37,897 bases of DNA from Actinomycetospora sp. (GCA_029266415.1 JAQSWW010000089.1:1-37897); one strand, 5' to 3'. Shown: positions 28,623 to 36,557, numbered from the stretch's first letter. Program-made: numbers and translations. Notes: a model not told the origin generated them from the sequence alone.

Positions 28623-29611
28623 CCGCGGGCGGCGTCGCGGACCGGCTCCCGCGCCTGCTCACCCTCGTGCCGTACCTGCTGGCCCGGCCCGGGATCGCGG
28701 TGGCCGAGGCGGCCGCCGACTTCGGGGTCGGCGAGGCCCAGCTGCGCCGCGACCTCGAGCTGCTGTGGATGTGCGGCCTGCCCGGCTACGGGCCCGGCGA
28801 CCTGGTGGACCTCTCGTTCGAGGGCGACACCGTGACCGTCACCTTCGACGCCGGCCTGCGTCGTCCGCTGCGCCTGTCCGGCGCCGAGGCCGCGACCCTC
28901 GCCGTCGCCCTGCGCGCGCTCGCCGACGCGCCGGGCGTGGTCGACGCCGATGCCGTGCAGCGGGCGCTGGCCAAGATCGAGGACGCGGCCGGGCGCGCGG
29001 GCTCCCGGGCCGCGGACAGCGCCGACGCCGGCGCCGGCGAGGGCGTGGCGGTGGTGCTGGGCCGCTCGCCCGGCGGGGCGGAGGACGCCGTGCGCCGGGC
29101 CGTCGAGACCGGCCGGGCCCTGCGGCTGACCTACTACTCGGCGTCGCGGGACGCGGTCGGGCGCCGCGTCGTCGACCCCATGCGCCTGCTGCTCGTCGAC
29201 GCGTCGGCCTACCTGGAGGCGTGGTGCCGGCGCGCCGAGGGCGTGCGTCTGTTCCGGCTCGACCGCGTCGACGACGCCGAGGTGCTCGACGAGCCGTCCG
29301 CGCCCCCGCCCGGCGCCCGCGGACGCGAGGGCGCGGGGGAGGACCTGCTGCGCCCCGACGACGGCGCCCACGTCGCCGCGCTCGTCCTGCGCCCCGCCGC
29401 CCGGTGGGTCGCCGAGTACTACCCGGTCGAGGACCTGCACGCCGACGACGACGGCTCGGCGCGGGTGACGATGCGCTACGGCGACCGGGACTGGATGGTG
29501 CGCTTCGTGCTGGGGCTCGGCGACGCCGTCGAGGTGCTCGCCCCACCCGACCTCGCCGCGGCCGTCCAGGTGCGCGCCCGCGACGCCCTGGCGGCGTACG
29601 GGGAGGCCTGA
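28619..29611 (+). CDS. pafC: PafC, WYL-domain transcription activator subunit
   Basis: The 330-residue partner of PafB has the same plan. An N-terminal helix-turn-helix region (RLPRLLTLVPYLLARPGIAVAEAAADFGV) precedes LRRDLELLWMCGLPGYGPGDLVDLSF. The WYL domain shows LRLTYYSASRDAVGRRVVDPMRLLLVDASAYLEAWCRRAEGVRLFRLDRV, and a C-terminal WCX-like domain ends near the stop. GTG 28619 is chosen from the overlap with the pafB stop. In M. tuberculosis and many relatives tatA and tatC follow pafC; here they are absent from the window and a DUF222/HNH gene follows after 223 bases. This may be a local rearrangement. Confidence 0.94.
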   Translation: MTAGGVADRLPRLLTLVPYLLARPGIAVAEAAADFGVGEAQLRRDLELLWMCGLPGYGPGDLVDLSFEGDTVTVTFDAGLRRPLRLSGAEAATLAVALRALADAPGVVDADAVQRALAKIEDAAGRAGSRAADSADAGAGEGVAVVLGRSPGGAEDAVRRAVETGRALRLTYYSASRDAVGRRVVDPMRLLLVDASAYLEAWCRRAEGVRLFRLDRVDDAEVLDEPSAPPPGARGREGAGEDLLRPDDGAHVAALVLRPAARWVAEYYPVEDLHADDDGSARVTMRYGDRDWMVRFVLGLGDAVEVLAPPDLAAAVQVRARDALAAYGEA

Positions 29612-29834
29612 CGCAGGCGTTGCCGACCGTGAGTGCCTCATCGCCGCTCGTAGGCGGACGCGACGATCGGCTGACCGGACTCGGCTGGACGATCACCGCT
29701 ATGGGTGAACCTCGGGCCCGCGAGCGACCAGTGCGGTGAGCGGTGAGCGTGAGCGCTACGTGACCAGCCGCTCGGCGGCCGCGAGAGAGTGAACGTGCTG
29801 GTCAGGGCCATGTCCTCCTGCTAGGATCGAACAT
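29612..29834. other. Intergenic region between pafC and the DUF222/HNH gene
   Basis: No gene is supported here. The stretch contains short local repeats (GCGGTGAGCGGTGAGCGTGAG near 29736-29756) and ends in a TAGGAT -10 box fused to a LexA site. It occupies the place where tatA would start in the usual actinobacterial order. A sharply reduced or rearranged junction is likely. Confidence 0.4.
29822..29827 (+). promoter_or_regulatory. Predicted -10 box (TAGGAT) for the DUF222/HNH gene
   Basis: TAGGAT ends 7 bases before GTG 29835 and shares its final T with a perfect LexA box. LexA bound there would block polymerase. Confidence 0.55.
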
Positions 29835-29842
29835 GTGTTCGA
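29827..29842. promoter_or_regulatory. LexA/SOS box overlapping promoter and start codon
   Basis: TCGAACATGTGTTCGA consists of perfect half-sites TCGAAC and GTTCGA around four bases, matching the actinobacterial LexA consensus CGAAC-N4-GTTCG. It overlaps the -10 box and contains the GTG start codon at 29835. 13E12-family (DUF222) genes of M. tuberculosis are known members of the LexA regulon, so the site and gene family agree. Confidence 0.85.
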
Positions 29843-30520
29843 CAGTGGGTGGGCAGAGGTGGCGCCGGTCGCGCCTGCTGCGCTGTCGTGGTCGCAGTGG
29901 GTGCCGGGCCCGGAGCTGGCGGCGGCGCTGGAGGGTTCGGAGCCGGTGGACCTGGTCGAGAGGTCGCCGCCCTGGCCCGGGTCGCCCCGCGGACCGGGGA
30001 GGTGCGGATCCATCAGGCGGCGCTGTTGGTCGAGCAGCTGCCGGGCACGTTGGCGGCGCTGGAGGCGGGCCGGATCTCGCTGTCGCACGCGCGGGTGGTC
30101 GTCGAGCAGACCGAGCAGTGCTCCCCGCCGATCGCCCGGGCGCTGGATGCGGCGTTGTGGTCGCGGCCGCCGCGGGATCGGACCCCGACCCAGTTGCGGG
30201 AGACGGTGCGCCGGTTGCTGGCCCGCCTCGACCCCGACGCGGTGCGGCGCCGCCCGGAGCAGGCGCGCCGGAGCCGGGGGTTGCGGTACTGGTCGGACGA
30301 CGACGGCGCCACCGGGGTCATCCAGATGCGGATGCCGGCGGACCAGGCCCGCGGCGTGTACGCCGTGGTGGACGCGCTGGCCCGGGCCGCGGGCGACCCA
30401 CCCGACGGTGAGGCGCGGACCCTGGACCAGAAGCGCCTGGACGTGGCCCGCGACGCCATCCTCGACAGCGCCACCCGCCACCGCAGCGACGGCGGCGACG
30501 GCTGCTGCTGCGGCCAGGAC

Positions 30521-30568
30521 GCCGTCGAGGACGCCGTCGAGGACTCAGTCGAGGACTCAGTCACGGAC
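30521..30568 (+). repeat. Four 12-base tandem repeats encoding Asp/Glu-rich linker
   Basis: Four units of the pattern (GCC/TCA)GTCGAGGAC encode repeated AVED/SVED residues between the DUF222 and HNH parts. The units keep frame, so copy number changes alter only linker length. Confidence 0.75.
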
Positions 30569-31201
30569 CGGGGCGAGGAGCCGGCCGAGGACCCGGACGA
30601 TGTCGCAGTGTTCGAGGTGTCCGGACGCGACCCGCAGCGCGGGGTGCGCGGGGCCAGCCCGTCGCCGGTGCGTGCCGAGGTGCGGGTGACGATCGGGTGG
30701 GACGTGCTGGCCGGGCTCTCGCAGCGTCCCGCGGAGCTCGAGGGCCACGGCCCGATCCCCGCGGTGCTGGCCCGGCGGCTGGCCGCCGACCCCGACGCCA
30801 CCTGGCGGCGGCTGCTCACCGACCCGGTCACCGGCACCGCCACCCACCTCGACACCCGCCGCTACCGGCCCCCGGCGGCGTTGCAGGAGCTGGTGCGCTC
30901 CCGCGACCTGACCTGCGCCGCCCCGGGCTGCCGGATGCCCGCCGCGCGCTGCGACCTCGACCACGTCGTGCCCTACGACCACGGCCACCCCGACGGCCAC
31001 GGCGGCGCGGGCCGCACCCGCGAGGGCAACCTGCGGCCCTGCTGCCGGCGCCACCACCGGCTCAAGACCCTCGGCGACTGGACCGCCGCCCTCGCTCCCG
31101 ACCCCGACGGCGGCGCGACCCCGGTGGTGGTGTGGACCTCCCCGTCCGGGCACCGCTGGTGGGTCCGCTCACCCGAGCTCGAGCCACCACCCTGGGAACG
31201 C

Positions 31202-31224
31202 GACCCCGACCCGACCCCGACCCC
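31202..31224 (+). repeat. GACCCC tandem tract with one shortened unit
   Basis: Units at 31202-31207, 31213-31218 and 31219-31224 are GACCCC, but 31208-31212 is GACCC. Loss of this C moves the DUF222/HNH reading frame out of its expected stop codon. Confidence 0.8.
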
Positions 31225-31313
31225 GACACCGCCGACACCCAGCTCGCCGACCTGCGCAGCGTGGCGTGACGAGCCTGAGCCGTCACGGGCCCGGCGGTCC
31301 CTCCCGAGGTTCC

Positions 31314-31319
31314 TACACT
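31314..31319 (+). promoter_or_regulatory. Predicted -10 box (TACACT) for pdxT
   Basis: TACACT ends 6 bases before GTG 31326, consistent with a leaderless message. Confidence 0.55.
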
Positions 31320-31325
31320 GGACAC

Positions 31326-31961
31326 GTGACCGCACCCGTCGGCGTCCTGGCCCTGCAGGGCAACGTCCCCGAGCACCTCGACGCCCTGCGCGCGTGCGGT
31401 GCCGACGCCCGCCCGGTGCGCCGCCCGTCCGAGCTGGCCGAGGTCGCCGGGCTCGTGCTCCCCGGCGGCGAGTCGACGACGCTGTCGAAGCTGCTCGAGG
31501 CCGTCGAGCTGCTCGAGCCGCTGCGCGAGAGGCTGCGCGCGGGCATGCCGGCGTTCGGCTCGTGCGCGGGGATGATCCTGCTCGCCCGCGAGGCCGTCGA
31601 CGCCCGCCCCGACCAGCACCAGCTCGGCGCCCTCGACATCACCGTGCGCCGCAACGCCTTCGGTCGGCAGGTGCAGTCGTTCGAGGCCGACCTCGCGGTG
31701 ACCGGCGTGCACGGCGGCCCGGTGCGCGCGGTGTTCATCCGCGCCCCGTGGGTGGAGTCGGTCGGACGCGGCGTCGAGGTGCTGGCCCGGGTACCGGGCT
31801 CGGTGCGTGGGCCGGCGTCGGGCAAGGTCGTCGCCGTGCGGCAGGGCGCGGTGATGGCGACGGCGTTCCACCCCGAACAGACCGGCGACGCCCGCATCCA
31901 CGACCTGTTCCTGCAGCAGGTGCGCGCTCTGGGTCTCGCGAGCGCACCCAGCTCCGGCTAG
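31326..31961 (+). CDS. pdxT: Pyridoxal 5'-phosphate synthase glutaminase subunit
   Basis: PdxT releases ammonia from glutamine and channels it to PdxS for one-step vitamin B6 synthesis. The 211-residue protein is a class I glutaminase. It starts [17 protein letters not shown], has [13 protein letters not shown] for the oxyanion loop, the nucleophile Cys80 in [10 protein letters not shown], and His182 and Glu184 in [10 protein letters not shown], completing the triad. GTG 31326 is selected from the -10 box 6 bases upstream. pdxS is not in the window, although in many actinobacteria it lies a gene or two upstream. Downstream, yebC is reached after six other genes, instead of directly as in M. 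tuberculosis. Confidence 0.95.
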   Translation: MTAPVGVLALQGNVPEHLDALRACGADARPVRRPSELAEVAGLVLPGGESTTLSKLLEAVELLEPLRERLRAGMPAFGSCAGMILLAREAVDARPDQHQLGALDITVRRNAFGRQVQSFEADLAVTGVHGGPVRAVFIRAPWVESVGRGVEVLARVPGSVRGPASGKVVAVRQGAVMATAFHPEQTGDARIHDLFLQQVRALGLASAPSSG

Positions 31962-31964
31962 GGT
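31959..31964 (+). promoter_or_regulatory. Predicted -10 box (TAGGGT) overlapping the pdxT stop codon
   Basis: The stop codon TAG of pdxT (31959-31961) supplies the first half of TAGGGT, which ends 8 bases before the GTG at 31973. A promoter for the SRPBCC-LLM-HxlR operon is inferred. Confidence 0.45.
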
Positions 31965-31972
31965 GCCGGGTC

Positions 31973-32482
31973 GTGCGCTACGCCGACCGCCCCACCGTCG
32001 AGGCCGCCGTCCACGTCGCCGCGCCGCCGGAGCGGGTGTGGCCGCTGGTGCGGGACATCGAGCTGGTCGCCGAGACCTCCGAGGAGCTGCAGGAGGCGCA
32101 GTGGCTGCCGGCCCCGGAGGGGCCCGGGAACGGCGCCGCGCCGACGGTGGGCCACCGTTTCCGCGGCCGCAACGCGCACCCGCAGGCGGGGGAGTGGGAG
32201 ACGGTCTCGGAGGTCGTCGAGTGCGACGAGGAGCGCGCCTTCGGCTGGGCCGTCATGGACCCCGCGAACCCGTCCGCGCTCTGGCGCTTCACCCTCACCC
32301 CGGTCGAGGGCGGCACCGAGCTGCGGCAGTGGGCGCAGCTCGGCCCCGGCCCGTCGAACCTGACGAAGGTGATCGAGCGCATGCCCGACAAGGAGGAGCG
32401 CATCGTCGCCCACCGCCTGCGCGAGTTCCGGCAGGGCATCGAGCGCACGCTCGCCGGGATCAAGGAGCGCGCCGAGACCTGA
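31973..32482 (+). CDS. SRPBCC family protein (polyketide cyclase/START-like)
   Basis: The 169-residue protein has the START/Bet v1-like ligand-binding fold. It begins with AAVHVAAPPERVWPLVRDIEL and contains HRFRGRNAHPQAGEWETVSEV and AFGWAVMDPANPSALWRFTLTPVEGGTEL, followed by a long C-terminal helix. This family binds hydrophobic ligands; no enzyme role can be assigned. GTG 31973 is supported by the -10 box 8 bases upstream. Its stop overlaps the start of the F420-type oxidoreductase (TGATG), so it is the first gene of a three-gene coupled operon. The long frame arriving from the DUF222 gene happens to be in the same register but is unlikely to produce a fusion. Confidence 0.85.
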   Translation: MRYADRPTVEAAVHVAAPPERVWPLVRDIELVAETSEELQEAQWLPAPEGPGNGAAPTVGHRFRGRNAHPQAGEWETVSEVVECDEERAFGWAVMDPANPSALWRFTLTPVEGGTELRQWAQLGPGPSNLTKVIERMPDKEERIVAHRLREFRQGIERTLAGIKERAET

Positions 32483-33540
32483 TGCGCACCGCGACCACCA
32501 TCGAGGCCTCCGGGGCGCCGTGGGGCGAGACGGTCGACTTCGTCGTCGAGGCCGAGCGCCTCGGGCTCGACGTGTGCTGGGTGGCCGAGGCGTGGGGCTC
32601 CGACGCCCCGTCCCCGCTGGGCTTCCTCGCCGCCCGCACCGAGCGGCTGCTGCTCGGCTCGGGCGTGGTGCAGGTCGGTACCCGCTCACCCGCGCTGATC
32701 GCCCAGACCGCGCTGACCCTGCAGGAGATGTCGCAGGGCCGCTTCCTGCTCGGCCTCGGCAGCTCCGGTCCCCAGGTCCTCGAGGGCCTGCACGGCGTGC
32801 CGTTCGTCCACCCGCTGGGCCGCATGCGCGAGACCGTCGAGGTCGTCCGGGCGGTGATGGCGGGGGAGAAGGTCACCTACGAGGGCCGCCACATCAGCCT
32901 GCCGCTGCCCGGTGGCGAGGCGCGGCCGATGCGGGTGTCGGTGACGGCGGACGAGCGCGTCCCGATCTACCTCGCGACGCTCTCACCGAAGATGCTCCGC
33001 CTCACCGGCGAGGTGGCCGACGGCTGGCTCGGCACGAGCTTCGTCCCCGAGGGCGCCGCGACGTCACTCGAGCCCCTGGCCGCGGGCGCCGCGGCGGTCG
33101 GACGCACGCTCGCCGACCTCGACCTCTGCCAGGGCGCCGAGGTCGCCTTCACCGACGATCCCGGCCGGATCGACGCGATGCTCGACGAGCGCCGCGCGGG
33201 CCTCGCGTTCAGCCTCGGCGGCATGGGCTCGGCGAGCCGGAACTTCTACCACGACGCCTACGCCCGCCAGGGGTTCGCCGACGTCGCCGCGGAGGTCCGG
33301 GCGCTGTGGCAGGCGGGCCGGCGCGACGAGGCCGCGGCCGCCGTCCCGCGCACCATGGTCGCGGCGACCACGCTGATCGGCACCGAGGACGGGGTGCGCG
33401 AGCGACTCGCCGTCTGGCGCGACGCCGGCATCACCACCGTGCGCCTCTACCCTGCGGGCGCCGACCTCGGCGCGCGCCTCGAGACCCTGGCCCGGGCCGT
33501 CGAGCTGGTGCGCGAGGTCGACCGGGTGGGGGCCCGGTGA
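32482..33540 (+). CDS. LLM class F420-dependent oxidoreductase
   Basis: The 352-residue protein has a bacterial-luciferase-like TIM barrel. The segments include FVVEAERLGLDVCWVAEAWGSDAPSPLGFLAART, LLLGSGVVQVGTRSPALIAQTALTLQEMSQGRFLLGLGSSGPQV and the terminal helix VTYEGRHISLPLP. The closest recalled relatives use the deazaflavin F420, as in 5,10-methylenetetrahydromethanopterin reductase-like proteins of actinobacteria. The substrate cannot be told. ATG 32482 overlaps the SRPBCC stop, and its TGA overlaps the HxlR start (GTGA, 33537-33540), so translation of the three genes is coupled. Confidence 0.88.
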   Translation: MRTATTIEASGAPWGETVDFVVEAERLGLDVCWVAEAWGSDAPSPLGFLAARTERLLLGSGVVQVGTRSPALIAQTALTLQEMSQGRFLLGLGSSGPQVLEGLHGVPFVHPLGRMRETVEVVRAVMAGEKVTYEGRHISLPLPGGEARPMRVSVTADERVPIYLATLSPKMLRLTGEVADGWLGTSFVPEGAATSLEPLAAGAAAVGRTLADLDLCQGAEVAFTDDPGRIDAMLDERRAGLAFSLGGMGSASRNFYHDAYARQGFADVAAEVRALWQAGRRDEAAAAVPRTMVAATTLIGTEDGVRERLAVWRDAGITTVRLYPAGADLGARLETLARAVELVREVDRVGAR

Positions 33541-34025
33541 GCGCGGCGGAGCTGCCGTGGCGCGAGCTCGACAGCGGCACGTGCTCGATCGCGCGGACGA
33601 TGGCGGTGCTGGGCGAGCCGTGGACGGTCCTGGTGGTGCGCGACCTGCTCCACGGCGTCCGCCGTTTCGACGACCTCGTCGCGCACCTCGGCATCGCCCG
33701 CACGGTGCTCTCCCGTCGCCTGGCCGTGCTCGCCGAGGCGGGCCTGGTCGAGACCACCGAGTACCGCGAGCCGGGCCGGCGCGCGCGTCAGGAGTACCGG
33801 CTGACCGAGGCGGGGTACGACCTGCGTCCCGTCCTCCTCGCGCTCATGGCGTGGGGCGACCGCCACCGGCCCGGCGCCGGCGGCCCGCCCGTGGTGGTGC
33901 GCCACGACGGCTGCGGGGCACCGGTCGAGTTGGTGGCCGAGTGCGCGGCCGGTCACCGCCTCGCCCCGGACGACCGGATGCGCTCCACGCCCGGGCCGGG
34001 GGCACGGCCGGCCCCCGGCGCCTGA
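33537..34025 (+). CDS. HxlR-family winged-helix regulator with C-terminal Cys/His extension
   Basis: The 162-residue protein has the HxlR winged helix: CSIARTMAVLGEPWTVLVVRDLLHGVRRFDDLVAHLGIARTVLSRRLAVLAEAGLVE and the wing EYRLTEAGYDL. HxlR proteins usually sense redox or small metabolites. A 50-residue C-terminal part contains VVRHDGCGAPVELVAECAAGH, a possible metal site. Its Cys at residue 17, just before the winged helix, matches the redox Cys position of the family. It is the third gene of the coupled operon with the SRPBCC and F420-LLM genes, so autoregulation of this unit is plausible but unproven. The gene converges on a minus-strand SRPBCC gene 7 bases away. Confidence 0.86.
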   Translation: MSAAELPWRELDSGTCSIARTMAVLGEPWTVLVVRDLLHGVRRFDDLVAHLGIARTVLSRRLAVLAEAGLVETTEYREPGRRARQEYRLTEAGYDLRPVLLALMAWGDRHRPGAGGPPVVVRHDGCGAPVELVAECAAGHRLAPDDRMRSTPGPGARPAPGA

Positions 34026-34032
34026 GCCGGCC

Positions 34033-34506
34033 TCAGGACGCGGCGTCGGCCACCTTCTCGATCGTCTGCGCCATCTGCTCCTCGCTGACGAAGGGGAAGA
34101 AGCCCCGGAACTGCTCGTCCTCGACGCCGCTCCAGTCGTAGACCTGGGTGACCTCGGTGCCGTTGCCCGACGGCTCCAGCTTCCAGGTCCAGGTGTGGCC
34201 CTTGACCTGCACCTCGCCGAGCTTGTCGGTGTAGCCGTCGAGGGGGTGCGCCTGCGGCGACCAGCCGATCTCGCGGTCCTGTTCGAAGGTCGTCACGGTG
34301 TTGAGCATCTGGTAGTCGCCCAGCGCGTCGTTGCGCATGTTCATGACGAACTGGTCGCCCACGCCGCTGATCGTGGCGTTGCCCTCGACGCCCTGGACCA
34401 TGCCCGCGCCGTCGAACTCATGGTGGCGCGCCGGGGTGGCGAGCAGGGCGAAGATCTGGTCGGGCTTCGCGTCGACGGTCCGGGTGACGGTGACGGTGTC
34501 GCTCAT
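34033..34506 (-). CDS. SRPBCC family protein
   Basis: The 157-residue protein is a second START-like fold unrelated in detail to the one at 31973. It begins DTVTVTRTVDAKPDQIFALLATPARHHEFDGAG and has GDQFVMNMRND, EIGWSPQAHPLDG and GHTWTWKLEPSGNGTEVTQVYDWSGV. The C-terminal helix contains EEQMAQTIEKVA. The ligand is unknown. ATG 34506 is preceded by a GGAGGGG ribosome site, so it has a normal leader. It is convergent with the HxlR gene and shares orientation with the dehydrogenase gene beyond a gap of 67 bases. Confidence 0.86.
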   Translation of the reverse strand: MSDTVTVTRTVDAKPDQIFALLATPARHHEFDGAGMVQGVEGNATISGVGDQFVMNMRNDALGDYQMLNTVTTFEQDREIGWSPQAHPLDGYTDKLGEVQVKGHTWTWKLEPSGNGTEVTQVYDWSGVEDEQFRGFFPFVSEEQMAQTIEKVADAAS

Positions 34507-34573
34507 GGGGCCCCTCCGTGGGTCGCTACGCCGTCCTCCTGCCCGGCGCGCCGACCCCCGAAACGGTGGGGCG

Positions 34574-35977
34574 CTACCGGCCGGGCGGCGCGAGCCGGTA
34601 GACCGCGCCGGCCCCGTCGTCGGTGACGTAGACGGCCCCGTCCGGGCCGGGCACCGCTGCCACCGGCCGCCCCCAGCGCGAGCCGTCCGGTGCCTGGAAG
34701 CCGCCGACGAGCGTGCGCTGGCCGCCGAGGTCGCCGTTCTGCCAGGGGTAGAAGGACACCTCGGGCGCCCGTGGCGTCTGGCGGTTCCACGAGCCGTGGA
34801 CGCCGACGAGCGCGCCCTGGCCGTAGGGCGCGGGGAGCTGCGCGCCGAACGCCAGGCCCAGCGGCGCCGAGTGCGCGCCCATCGTCTGCTCGATCGGGGT
34901 CAGCGTCCCGCAGTCGAGCCTCCGGCCGTCGGGGTTGGTCTCGGCGTCGGCCACGAACGGCGGGTCCGACGGGTCCAGGGCGCTGCCGGGCACGCCGGGC
35001 TGCACGTCCGGGTCCGGGTTGCAGTACGGCCAGCCCAGGTCGCGGCCCGGGTAGAGGCGCGCGAGCTCTTCCGGCGGGTGGTCGTCGACGTAGTCGGGGA
35101 TGACGCGCCCGCGGGCGGAGCCGTCGTCCTCCCCGTACGGGCGGTCGTAGGGGAAGGGGATGTTGTCGCGGTTGTTGACCGCGGACCACACCGCGCCGTC
35201 CGGGGCGACGGCCAGGCCGGTGCCGTTGCGCACGCCGCGGGCGTAGGGCTCGGCGGGTCCGCCGCCCGGCGGCACGCGCAGGATCGCCGCACGCTGCGGC
35301 GTCGACTCGCGGTCGGCGGGGGAGACGTTGCCGGTGGAGCCCACGGACACGTAGACGGCGCCGTCGGGGCCGACGGCCACGCTCTTGAGCGCGTGCGCGT
35401 AGTCCCCGCGCAGGTCGGGGCTCCGGGCGTCGGGCAGGTCCTCGACCACGGCGGTCGGGGTGCCGAGCCTCCCGTCGGCGTAGGGGTAGGAGCGCACGGC
35501 GTTGCTCTCCGCGACGTAGAGCACGTTGCCGGAGAACGCCAGACCGTGGGGCTGGGTCAGGCCGCTGATCAGCGTCGTCGTGGTCGGCCCGCCCGGTCCG
35601 GCGACGAGGCGCACGACCTCGCCCGCGCCCGGCCGGGACACGAGCAGGGCGCCGTCGGGGGCGAACGCCGCGAGGCGCGCCCCGTCCACCCGCGCCCACA
35701 CCGCCAGCGACCAGCCCGCGGGCACGAGCGCCCGGCGCGGGACGTCCAGCGGCTCGGCGCCCCGGCCGGGCGGCACCGTCACGGGCGTCTCGACGAGGCC
35801 CTCGGTGGCGGCGCCGGCGGGGGCCGGCCCGTCGCCGATCGGCTCGGCCGACGCCGTCCGGTCCGGGTCCGGGGGGCCGGCGGGCGCGGGAGCCGGGGCC
35901 GCCTTCCCGCAGGCCGCGAGGAGCACGGCGGTGGCCGTCGCGACCAGGGCGTGCATCACGCGGCGCTGCGCAGGCAT
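34574..35977 (-). CDS. PQQ-dependent sugar dehydrogenase-like lipoprotein
   Basis: The 467-residue protein has an N-terminal signal with a lipobox (VLLAAC, Cys at residue 23), so it is probably a lipid-anchored protein outside the membrane. The mature part has the six-bladed propeller of soluble glucose/sorbosone dehydrogenases: LTQPHGLAFSGNVLYVAESNAVRSYPY, SVAVGPDGAVYVSVGSTGNVSPADRESTPQRAAILRV, RNGTGLAVAPDGAVWSAVNNRDNIP and GAHSAPLGLAFGAQLPAPYG. The family uses PQQ and calcium to oxidise sugars or related alcohols; neither substrate nor cofactor is proven here. A downstream in-frame ATG at residue 8 is an alternative start. It has no clear operon partner; the PaaI gene upstream is 86 bases away. 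Confidence 0.88.
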   Translation of the reverse strand: MPAQRRVMHALVATATAVLLAACGKAAPAPAPAGPPDPDRTASAEPIGDGPAPAGAATEGLVETPVTVPPGRGAEPLDVPRRALVPAGWSLAVWARVDGARLAAFAPDGALLVSRPGAGEVVRLVAGPGGPTTTTLISGLTQPHGLAFSGNVLYVAESNAVRSYPYADGRLGTPTAVVEDLPDARSPDLRGDYAHALKSVAVGPDGAVYVSVGSTGNVSPADRESTPQRAAILRVPPGGGPAEPYARGVRNGTGLAVAPDGAVWSAVNNRDNIPFPYDRPYGEDDGSARGRVIPDYVDDHPPEELARLYPGRDLGWPYCNPDPDVQPGVPGSALDPSDPPFVADAETNPDGRRLDCGTLTPIEQTMGAHSAPLGLAFGAQLPAPYGQGALVGVHGSWNRQTPRAPEVSFYPWQNGDLGGQRTLVGGFQAPDGSRWGRPVAAVPGPDGAVYVTDDGAGAVYRLAPPGR

Positions 35978-35999
35978 GGCGGCCTCTCGTCGACGGTGT

Positions 36000-36060
36000 C
36001 CGGGCCCGGGTCCCCACGGACCCCACCACGGCCGCTGTGACGTCGACCTCCCGGGCCCGG
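36000..36060 (-). terminator. Possible terminator-like pair of palindromes between the PaaI and dehydrogenase genes
   Basis: CCGGGCCCGG is a perfect palindrome and occurs at 36000-36009 and 36051-36060, so the copies can pair with each other or fold alone. The site lies directly after the stop of the minus-strand PaaI gene. A terminator is plausible but no T tract is present. Confidence 0.25.
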
Positions 36061-36062
36061 CG

Positions 36063-36557
36063 TCAGCCGCGCAGGAGGAGGCAGCTCGACGTGGCCTCGG
36101 CGACCAGGCGCCCGGCGCCGTCGACGAGCTCGGCGCGCGCGAGCGCGGTCGAGCGCCCGGAGTGCACGACGTAGCCGGTGGCGCGGCTGGTGCCGGAGTC
36201 GGCGGTGAGCCGGCGCAGGAACTTCACCGACAGGTCGAGGCTCGTGTAGCCGACACCGGCCGCGAGGGTGCTGTGCACCGCGCAGCCGGCGGCGGAGTCG
36301 AGCAGGGTCGCGTAGATGCCGCCGTGGACCGAGCCGATGGGGTTGTAGTGGTACTCGGCGGGCTCGATCGCGAACACGACGCGCCCGTGCTCCACCGACT
36401 CCACCCCCGCGCCGACCAGCGTCATGATCGGGGGCGGCGGCAGCGTCCCCTCCGCCATGGCCCGCAGGAACGACAGGCCGTCCTGCCCGGTCGCCGCGGC
36501 GGCGAGCGTCCGGGGGTCGGACCAGGTGTGGGTGCGCTCGCGTGCCGTGCCGTCCAT
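36063..36557 (-). CDS. PaaI-like hotdog thioesterase
   Basis: The 164-residue protein has the hotdog fold of the PaaI/YbgC type. It contains YHYNPIGSVHGGIYATLLDSAAGCAVHSTL, where Asn, His, Gly-Gly and Asp are the active-site pattern. YTSLDLSVKFLRRLTADSG and TALARAELVDGAGRLVAEATSSCLLL follow. It probably hydrolyses aryl- or acyl-CoA thioesters. ATG 36557 follows an AGGAG site four bases upstream and gives normal length; longer in-frame starts exist. It is divergent from yebC with 115 bases between starts. Confidence 0.87.
   Translation of the reverse strand: MDGTARERTHTWSDPRTLAAAATGQDGLSFLRAMAEGTLPPPPIMTLVGAGVESVEHGRVVFAIEPAEYHYNPIGSVHGGIYATLLDSAAGCAVHSTLAAGVGYTSLDLSVKFLRRLTADSGTSRATGYVVHSGRSTALARAELVDGAGRLVAEATSSCLLLRG

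Larger units (their letters stand above)
29835..31269 (+). pseudogene. DUF222/13E12-type HNH endonuclease gene with two frame breaks
   Basis: Three frames together encode one member of the DUF222-HNH family (13E12 repeat proteins). GTG 29835 begins FDSGWAEVAPVAP. At 29958-29962 the frame slips: GTCGAGAGGTC would need one more G to continue as EVAALARVAPRTGEV. The main frame then gives the DUF222 helical domain and the HNH domain ([34 protein letters not shown]). A second slip occurs in a GACCCC repeat, where the unit at 31208-31212 lacks one C. The expected end [10 protein letters not shown] with TGA 31267-31269 is in the third frame. Without the second slip the frame runs on to 32482. A LexA box covers the start. 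The function of this family is unsettled; sequence error or true pseudogenisation are both possible. Confidence 0.8.

Noticed and set aside
29849-32482. Continuous frame joining DUF222/HNH to the SRPBCC protein
   Set aside because: The middle part is a shadow of pdxT. The continuity comes from the lost C at 31208-31212 and chance register, not from a real fusion protein.
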